The notes under the pieces: generated by a model
Told to the model about the DNA's origin: nothing
Databases searched by the model: none
What the model saw: only the letters and a program-made list of their open reading frames with translations
Position numbers and translations under genes: made by a program
Shown: positions 59,049-64,000 of the stretch, one piece after another
How the letters are laid out: each line of letters opens with the position of its first letter
Numbering within the stretch: the stretch's first letter is position 1
NCBI GenBank assembly: GCA_016124375.1
Contig: WGNV01000002.1
Span: forward strand, 486,395 to 550,394
DNA: 64,000 bases
Source: Tepidisphaera sp.
Lineage (GTDB): Bacteria > Planctomycetota > Phycisphaerae > Phycisphaerales > UBA1924
Direction: 5' to 3'

Positions 59049-59528
59049 TTGACCACCACCAGCTCCACCCCCACGTCCTACGTCCTCGCACCCGGCCAGG
59101 GCGAACGCCTCAACGTCGTGGGCGACGACGTCCGCGTCCTCGCCGACGCCTCCAACACCGACGGGCGCTGCTTCATCTTCGAGCTGCGCACCCCCGCCGG
59201 GGGCGGCCCGCCCCTCCACCGCCACACCATCGACGCCGAATATTTCTTCGTCATCGAAGGCACCTACAAGTTCGTCATCGACGGTCGCGAATACGCCGCC
59301 TCGCCCGGCAGCTTCATCCACGCCGCCCGGGGCTCGCTTCACACCTTCATGAACTCCGGCTCCACCACCGGCCGGATGCTGATCGTGACCTCGCCCGCCG
59401 GGCTCGAAGCCCCGTTCCGCAAGACCCATGAGGCGTCCGCGGGCGGCCCCCCGCCCATTCCCGCACTCGTAGAGATCTTCGCGAAGTTCAACCTCTCGAT
59501 CGAAGGCCCGCCACTGGGCAAGGCCTGA
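59049..59528 (+). CDS. Cupin-domain protein
   Basis: The 159-residue protein has a conserved cupin core with the motif GGGPPLHRHTIDAEYFFVIEG (two His and one Glu metal ligands) and, later, GSFIHAARGSLHTFMNSG. The start is a TTG at 59049 with AAGGAGG 7 bases upstream; no ATG or GTG is better placed. TATATT at 59014-59019 is a possible -10. Small cupins bind a metal and either catalyse dioxygenation or isomerisation or act as sensors; the role here is unknown. Confidence 0.82.
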   Translation: MTTTSSTPTSYVLAPGQGERLNVVGDDVRVLADASNTDGRCFIFELRTPAGGGPPLHRHTIDAEYFFVIEGTYKFVIDGREYAASPGSFIHAARGSLHTFMNSGSTTGRMLIVTSPAGLEAPFRKTHEASAGGPPPIPALVEIFAKFNLSIEGPPLGKA

Positions 59529-59550
59529 CAATCATGCGTGAGGTCTGAAA

Positions 59551-59625
59551 TGCCGAGGGGCGGACTCGAACCGCCGACCTCCGGGTTATGAATCCAGCGC
59601 TCTAAACCAGCTGAGCTACCTCGGC
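59551..59625 (-). tRNA. tRNA-Met (anticodon CAT)
   Basis: A cloverleaf is formed with acceptor GCCGAGG/CCTCGGC plus A, D-arm TAGCTCAGCTGGTTTAGAGC, anticodon loop TTCATAA and T-arm GGCGGTTCGAGTCCGCC. The 31-39 pair is a mismatch. The CAT anticodon fits elongator Met, but a tRNA-Ile2 with lysidine at C34 cannot be excluded by eye. The initiator is unlikely because the acceptor begins with a G-C pair. CCA is not encoded. Confidence 0.9.
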
Positions 59626-59903
59626 GTCGGGGCAAGTCTACGCACCTATCCCCTCGGGGGAAATCACCATCCCGTCACTCCCGGCCCCCTGCCCCTCCAC
59701 CGGCCCTTTTTGCGCCGCCGGGAGTCCCCCCAGTTTCGCGCCAGGCTGTTGATCGCCCCCCTCGCACCCGGTACTGTGGCCGCTCGTGACGAGGCTTTGG
59801 CACCGGGAGTTGTTCTCCCGGCGTGCGCTGCAAGCCCCGTCGCTCGTGACCAGGGGAGGACGGCGGGCGGCTTCATGTCCGGCCCGCGAGGAGGATTTCT
59901 CGA

Positions 59904-60935
59904 ATGGCTCGTTCTCTGTCAAGGTTGCTCGCCGGCTCGATCGTGGCGGGCGTGATGCTCGCCGGGGCGGCCCCCGCCCGCGCCGATGACTTCATCCAGC
60001 TCTCCACGGGCGAAGTGCTCAAGGGCAAAATCCTGAGCCAGACCGACACCGAGATCCGCTTCCAGCACCCCGTGCTGGGCGAGTGGGTCTTCCAGAAGAA
60101 CGCTGTGACCATCCTCCCCGGCCCGCCCGCCGCCGCCGCCGCTCCCGCAGCGCCCGCGGCCCCAGCGCAACCCGCCGCCCCCGGCGCACCGGCCGCGGCG
60201 CCCGCGCCCGCCGCCGTGCCCCCGGCTCCGCCCGCGCCCCCCGCCCCGCCGCCCAAGCCCCCGGAGCCCGACAGCTTCTGGGATGGCTGGAAGCACTCCG
60301 TCGACGCCGGCATCAGCGGCGCCAACGGCAACTCCGAAAACCTCAACATCCGGGGCGGCATCAAGGTCAAACGCACCGTCGAAGCCATGGAAACCGCCGC
60401 CGACGCCGGGTACATCTACAACTCCTCCGACGGCAAGAAAGACAAGTCCCGCTTCGAGGCCAACGCCCGCAACGACTGGTTCTTCAAAGACTCCAACTGG
60501 GGCCTCTTCGTCCTGGGCAAGGCCGAATACGACGAGTTCCAGGACTGGGACTACCGCCTCTCCGCCAGCGCCGGCCCCAGCTACACCTTCATCAAGGACG
60601 ACCAGACCCTCCTGCGCGGGCGCATCGGCGCCGGCATCAGCAAAGAGTTCGGCGGCCAGAACAACGACATCATGCCCGAGGGCTACCTCGGCTTCGACTT
60701 CGAACACAAGTTCACCGACCGCCAGAGCGTCTACGTCAGTGGCGACTACCTCCCCAGCTTCAAAAACATCAGCAACTACCGCCTGAACGGCAAAGCCGGC
60801 TACAAGATCATCGTCGACCCCGAAACCAAGATGAACCTCCAGCTCGGCGTCGCCGACCGCTACGACTCCAACCCGGGCGGGGGCGCCAAGAAAAACGACG
60901 TCGAGTACTTCGTCACCATCGGCTGGGAGTTCTGA
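59904..60935 (+). CDS. DUF481-family outer-membrane beta-barrel protein
   Basis: The 343-residue protein has a signal peptide (LLAGSIVAGVMLAGAAPARA), a small N-terminal SH3-like domain (DDFIQLSTGEVLKGKILSQTDTEIRFQHPVLGEW), a long Ala/Pro linker (about 73-120) and a DUF481 (YdiY-like) barrel with repeating aromatic strands ending WEF, a typical outer-membrane C-terminus. The mid-region has SVDAGISGANGNSENLNIRGG, a DUF481 mark. AGGAGGA lies about 8 bases upstream of the ATG. The role is unknown. Confidence 0.83.
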   Translation: MARSLSRLLAGSIVAGVMLAGAAPARADDFIQLSTGEVLKGKILSQTDTEIRFQHPVLGEWVFQKNAVTILPGPPAAAAAPAAPAAPAQPAAPGAPAAAPAPAAVPPAPPAPPAPPPKPPEPDSFWDGWKHSVDAGISGANGNSENLNIRGGIKVKRTVEAMETAADAGYIYNSSDGKKDKSRFEANARNDWFFKDSNWGLFVLGKAEYDEFQDWDYRLSASAGPSYTFIKDDQTLLRGRIGAGISKEFGGQNNDIMPEGYLGFDFEHKFTDRQSVYVSGDYLPSFKNISNYRLNGKAGYKIIVDPETKMNLQLGVADRYDSNPGGGAKKNDVEYFVTIGWEF

Positions 60936-60980
60936 GTTTCGAACCGTGCCCCATTGGGGGGCCGCACATGGAGCACACAC

Positions 60981-61400
60981 ATGGGTTTCATCCAGGAGTT
61001 TCGTGATTTCGCCGTCAAGGGCAACGTCTTCGACATGGCCGTCGGCGTCATCGTGGGCGGCGCCTTCGGCAAGCTCGCCGGGTCGTTCGTCAACGACATC
61101 ATGCTGCCCCCCATCGGCATGGCCGCCGGCAAGGTCGACTTCAGCGACCTCAAGCTCGTGCTGCAGAAAGCCGAGCCGGCAACCGAAACGACCAAGGCCG
61201 TCGCCGAAGTCGCCATCAGCTACGGCAAGTTCATCTCCACCAGCATCGACTTCATCCTGATGGCCTTCGCCGTCTTCCTGCTCGTCAAGGTGGTCGCCTC
61301 GCTCAAGAAGAAGGAACCCGCGGCCGCCCCGCCCCCGCCCCCCGGTCCCACCAAAGACCAGCAGCTGCTCATGGAAATCCGCGACCTGCTGAAGCGGTAA
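60981..61400 (+). CDS. mscL: Large-conductance mechanosensitive channel MscL
   Basis: MscL opens on membrane tension to release solutes on osmotic downshock. The 139-residue protein has FIQEFRDFAVKGNVFDMAVGVIVGGAFGKLAGSFVNDIMLPPIG (amphipathic N-helix plus TM1), a periplasmic loop, TM2 FISTSIDFILMAFAVFLLVKVV and the C-terminal helix KDQQLLMEIRDLLKR. A Pro-rich insert precedes that helix. Start at 60981 (GGAG 8 bases upstream). A strong terminator follows. Confidence 0.96.
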   Translation: MGFIQEFRDFAVKGNVFDMAVGVIVGGAFGKLAGSFVNDIMLPPIGMAAGKVDFSDLKLVLQKAEPATETTKAVAEVAISYGKFISTSIDFILMAFAVFLLVKVVASLKKKEPAAAPPPPPGPTKDQQLLMEIRDLLKR

Positions 61401-61439
61401 GCCTTCACCCACAACGCCCGCTCACTGCCCCAAGCCCGC

Positions 61440-61468
61440 AAAGCCCCTCTCTTCGAGAGGGGCTTTTT
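61440..61468. terminator. Terminator after mscL, likely bidirectional
   Basis: Stem AAAGCCCCTCTC / GAGAGGGGCTTT with loop TTC is followed by TTTTT on the plus strand. A-residues on the left arm would give a U-tract for minus-strand transcripts too. It lies between mscL and the convergent gene. The same stem core occurs in the inverted repeat at 30099-30204. Confidence 0.85.
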
Positions 61469-61983
61469 CATGCGCCCGGCTTCACCACGTCCTCCACCGC
61501 GCGCCTCGCCTCACCCTCTGCGATTACATCTCCGATCACCAGCACCCGCCGCGTCCATGATTCCAGCTTCCATTCATCCGAGGGCATCGCCGCGAACATC
61601 ACGCACTCCGTCGCTTCCACAAACGACTCCCGCTCGTGCCATGCCGTCATCAGCAACCTGCCCAGCGGCCGCCCGCCGATCTCCCGCATCACCAGTTCCA
61701 TATCCACCGCATCATCCACGTGCGAACACCCCGGCCCCCACGCCGACATCCAAAAACACCCGCTATCAACAATCGCCGCGCTCAGCCTCCCAAGGTCCGC
61801 CGCACCGGCGCGCTCGGCATCCATCGCCACCAGCAGCGAGTGTGGCGTGTGGCCCTCGCGCAGCAGTACGCACGCATCCGCGAGCGACTCCACCATCGCG
61901 AACTCGACCGGTGCAATCCGCTCGTCACTCTGAATGCGCCGCCACATGGATTGCGTCTCGCCAGTCGCCCCCGCGTGCCTCAC
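61468..61983 (-). CDS. Hypothetical cytoplasmic protein
   Basis: The 171-residue acidic protein has no signal peptide or membrane helix. Visible features are an early DACVLLREGHTPHSLLVAMD block, GCFWMSAWGPGCSHVDDAVDMEL, and a final WTRRVLVIGDVIAEGEARRAVEDVV. No known domain is recognised. The ATG overlaps the gpmI stop by 4 bases (ATGA), so it is translationally coupled to glycolysis but its link is unclear. Confidence 0.7.
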   Translation of the reverse strand: MRHAGATGETQSMWRRIQSDERIAPVEFAMVESLADACVLLREGHTPHSLLVAMDAERAGAADLGRLSAAIVDSGCFWMSAWGPGCSHVDDAVDMELVMREIGGRPLGRLLMTAWHERESFVEATECVMFAAMPSDEWKLESWTRRVLVIGDVIAEGEARRAVEDVVKPGA

Positions 61984-63659
61984 ACGAGCAAACTCTTCCC
62001 CGTCATCTCGCTAGGTTGCTTCATCCCCATCATCGCCAGCGCCGTCGGAAAGACATCCGCCAATCGCCCGCGCCCGGCCCGCACGCTGGGATCAAACCAT
62101 CCCGCCGTGTTGGTGTCGCCACGCAGTTTCCGCCCCTTGAACTTCTCCCCCACCACGATCAGCGGCACGTCATACACCGTGTGGCTCGTGTGCGGCGCGT
62201 TCGTCGTGGGGTCAAACATCTGCTCCGCATTCCCGTGATCCGCAAATACAACTAACGCCCCGCCCCGCGCCAGCGTCGCCTCCACCACCCGCCCGACGCA
62301 CCCGTCCACCGTCTCGCACGCTTTGATCGCCGCCTGCAGGTTGCCCGTGTGCCCCACCATGTCGCCGTTCGCAAAGTTCACGACGATCAGGTCCTCGCAG
62401 TCCTTGGCCGCCAATCGCCGCAGCACCGCCTGGCACACCTCTTCCGCCGACATCTCGGGCTTCATGTCATACGTCTTCACCTTGGGGCTAGGCGGGTTCT
62501 CGCGCGTCTCGCCCGGGAAGGGCTCCTCGCGATAGTCGTTGAAAAAGAACGTCACGTGCGGGTACTTCTCGGTCTCCGCGCACCGGAACTGCCGCAATCC
62601 CGCGTCGCTGATCGTCGCGCCGCCAATCTTCGGCATCTTCGCCGCCCGCGGAAACGCCACGCCCGACACCAGCGGCGTCAACGCCTCCCAGTAATCCGTC
62701 ATCGTCACATAGTGCAGGTTCAGCTTGGCCCCGCGGTCAAATCCGTTCTTCCCGCTGTCCGGGCTGGGCTTCACCTTCGCCCACTTGTCATCCGGAAACA
62801 CGAACGCCGCAGAAATCTCGCGGGGCCGGTCACCGCGGTAGTTGTAGAAAATCACGCTGTCGCCATCGCGCACCCGCGACGCCGCCACCTGCGCCTCACT
62901 GCCGATCGCCTTGGGCGTGATGAACTCGTCGCCCTTGAGCGTCTCGCCGCTGGGGTGGTCGTAATAGTTCTGTATCGCCGCCGGCGTGCTCGGCGCGACG
63001 CCCCACCCCTGCCCCGCGTTCCGCCCCGTCAGGCAGTCATACGCCTGCTGCACCCGCTCCCACCGGTGATCCCGATCCATCGCGTAATACCGCCCCATCA
63101 CCGACGCCACCCGCCCCACGCCCAGCTCCGCGCACTTGGCTTCCACCGACTTGGCAAACGCCAACCCCGCGAACGGCCCGCTGTCGCGCCCATCGCTGAA
63201 CAAGTGCACGAACACCCGGTTCCCCGCCAGCCCCAGCGTCTTGCACGCTTTCAAAATCGCAAACAGATGCTCCAGCAACCCGTGCACGCCCGCGTCGGAG
63301 TTGATCCCCATCAGGTGCAGGTTCGCACTGCCAGTCTTGCACCGCGCAATCGCCCCCGCAATCGCCGCGTTGTCCTGCAAGCCCTTCTCGCACGCCTTGG
63401 TCATCACCAGCGACTCCTGCGGCACCACCCGCCCCGCCCCAATATTCTGGTGCCCCACCTCGCTGTTGCCCATCGTCCCGTCCGGCAACCCCACATCCTC
63501 GCCGCTGGTCTTCACCAGCGTCCACGGATACTCCTTCATCAACCGATCCGCCACCGGCGTCTTCGCCAGGTGCACGGCATTGAACGAATCATGCGAAGGG
63601 TTTGGGTTCTGTCCCCAGCCATCGCGGATAATCAGCACAACGGGTGTGTTTTCGAGCAT
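61980..63659 (-). CDS. gpmI: 2,3-bisphosphoglycerate-independent phosphoglycerate mutase
   Basis: GpmI interconverts 3- and 2-phosphoglycerate using two Mn2+ ions and a phosphoserine. The 559-residue protein has D13 in LIIRDGWGQNP, the nucleophile Ser66 in GTMGNSEVGHQNIGAGR, VFVHLFSDGRDSGP, IFYNYRGDRPREI, VVNFANGDMVGHTGN and VVFADHGNAEQM near the end. The ATG at 63657-63659 agrees with homologues; a longer frame adds 7 residues. It is the first gene of a two-gene unit with a purine-rich leader upstream. Confidence 0.96.
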   Translation of the reverse strand: MLENTPVVLIIRDGWGQNPNPSHDSFNAVHLAKTPVADRLMKEYPWTLVKTSGEDVGLPDGTMGNSEVGHQNIGAGRVVPQESLVMTKACEKGLQDNAAIAGAIARCKTGSANLHLMGINSDAGVHGLLEHLFAILKACKTLGLAGNRVFVHLFSDGRDSGPFAGLAFAKSVEAKCAELGVGRVASVMGRYYAMDRDHRWERVQQAYDCLTGRNAGQGWGVAPSTPAAIQNYYDHPSGETLKGDEFITPKAIGSEAQVAASRVRDGDSVIFYNYRGDRPREISAAFVFPDDKWAKVKPSPDSGKNGFDRGAKLNLHYVTMTDYWEALTPLVSGVAFPRAAKMPKIGGATISDAGLRQFRCAETEKYPHVTFFFNDYREEPFPGETRENPPSPKVKTYDMKPEMSAEEVCQAVLRRLAAKDCEDLIVVNFANGDMVGHTGNLQAAIKACETVDGCVGRVVEATLARGGALVVFADHGNAEQMFDPTTNAPHTSHTVYDVPLIVVGEKFKGRKLRGDTNTAGWFDPSVRAGRGRLADVFPTALAMMGMKQPSEMTGKSLLV

Positions 63660-63726
63660 GGTTTCGCAGCGTAGCCCCAAACTCCCCCTCAGAGAAGTCC
63701 CGCGCCCGGCTCCCGTCTCAGTCTCA

Positions 63727-63754
63727 GTCTCCGTTCTCCTGTCTCCGTTCTCCT
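63727..63754. repeat. Tandem 14-mer
   Basis: GTCTCCGTTCTCCT occurs twice without a gap, inside a longer C/T-rich region. Confidence 0.6.
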
Positions 63755-63876
63755 GTCTCCTGCCTCCGATCCAGTTCTCCAGTTTCCTGTTCCTGTCTCT
63801 CCCCTCCTCATCTTCCTCTTCGCTCTGTTCTTCGTTCCCTTCTTCCTCTGTGCCTCTGTGCCTTGTATGTTTCCCC

Positions 63877-63906
63877 CGTCATCCCGCCCCATGGGGCGGG
63901 ATGACG
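63877..63906. repeat. 30-bp perfect palindrome
   Basis: The left half CGTCATCCCGCCCCA is exactly complementary to the right half with no spacer. No U-tract follows. It may be a repeat-family element or binding site. Confidence 0.7.
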
Positions 63907-64000
63907 CCGGCCGCGTGATCCGTGTGTGCCTCGGCCGTCCCGGCCGTCACAGAGCCTGATCCCGGCCGGCCGTTCTTTGTGTCCGCCCGAACAGTCGCCT

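Larger units (their letters stand above)
63660..64000. other. Gene-free right edge with pyrimidine-rich tract
   Basis: No gene is visible in the last 341 bases. The plus strand is strongly C/T-rich at 63705-63875, with a tandem 14-mer GTCTCCGTTCTCCT (63727-63754). A 30-bp perfect palindrome lies at 63877-63906, then GGCCGTCCCGGCCGTC-type inverted elements. It may hold the gpmI promoter region or be repeat-derived. Confidence 0.5.

Overview
This window is very GC-rich (roughly two thirds G+C by eye) and gene-dense. It looks like chromosomal DNA of a planctomycete, most probably of the Phycisphaerae type. The evidence is flagellar fliD/fliS with a membrane pyrophosphatase, many short zinc-ribbon or signal-peptide proteins of planctomycete flavour, frequent GTG/TTG starts, and operons stitched together by 4-base ATGA/GTGA overlaps. 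The taxonomic call is inference from gene content; no rRNA gene is present.

Layout. 0-4.2 kb (minus): an ExbB/ExbD1/ExbD2 energy-transduction operon headed by a membrane-anchored VWA protein. 4.3-6.6 kb: pyrH and frr, then a membrane protein. 6.8-10.5 kb (plus): fliD and fliS. 10.7-14 kb (minus): sppA, a small zincin and a zinc-ribbon membrane protein. 14-19 kb: a lone MoxR ATPase, a CDGSH iron-sulfur protein, a GNAT acetyltransferase and a giant FAD/4Fe-4S oxidoreductase. 19.2-21.4 kb: an exported DUF4139 protein. 21.4-29.1 kb: an exopolysaccharide cluster with a methyltransferase, a polysaccharide deacetylase, a polyprenyl-phosphate sugar-1-P transferase, an FAD oxidoreductase, two GT4 enzymes and a WcaF-like acyltransferase. 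29.1-30.7 kb: tmRNA (ssrA) and smpB, the two halves of trans-translation, within 750 bp of each other. 30.7-39 kb: a FAH-family hydrolase, an MqnD-like protein, a PpiD/SurA-like foldase, rpsD, a Tat-exported TIM-barrel protein, a ThiD2-ThiE fusion, an orphan DNA methyltransferase and gmhA. 39-46.2 kb: a large secreted protein, ispD, rpsU and hppA. 46.2-46.9 kb: a structured intergenic region holding a perfect 16S-tail complement. 46.9-52.6 kb: a CgeB-like glycosyltransferase, then a riboswitch-led aspartate/methionine operon (Cys/Met PLP enzyme, aspartate kinase-homoserine dehydrogenase, asd). 52.7-59 kb: a PilZ-PilB-PilC-PilM/N-PilO-PilP type IV pilus/type II secretion operon. 59-64 kb: a cupin, tRNA-Met(CAT), a DUF481 outer-membrane protein, mscL, a hypothetical gene and gpmI.

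How the genes work together. Three operons are coherent systems: the aspartate-family pathway under a SAM riboswitch, the pilus/secretion inner-membrane platform, and the surface polysaccharide cluster. The ExbB/D operon probably powers an envelope process through its VWA and exported partners.

Large-scale structure. Plus-strand sequence is G-rich in about the first 15 kb and C-rich from about 29 kb on, whichever strand the gene lies on. This suggests a replication-skew reversal, possibly terminus-proximal, inside the window. No transposon, prophage or CRISPR array was seen.
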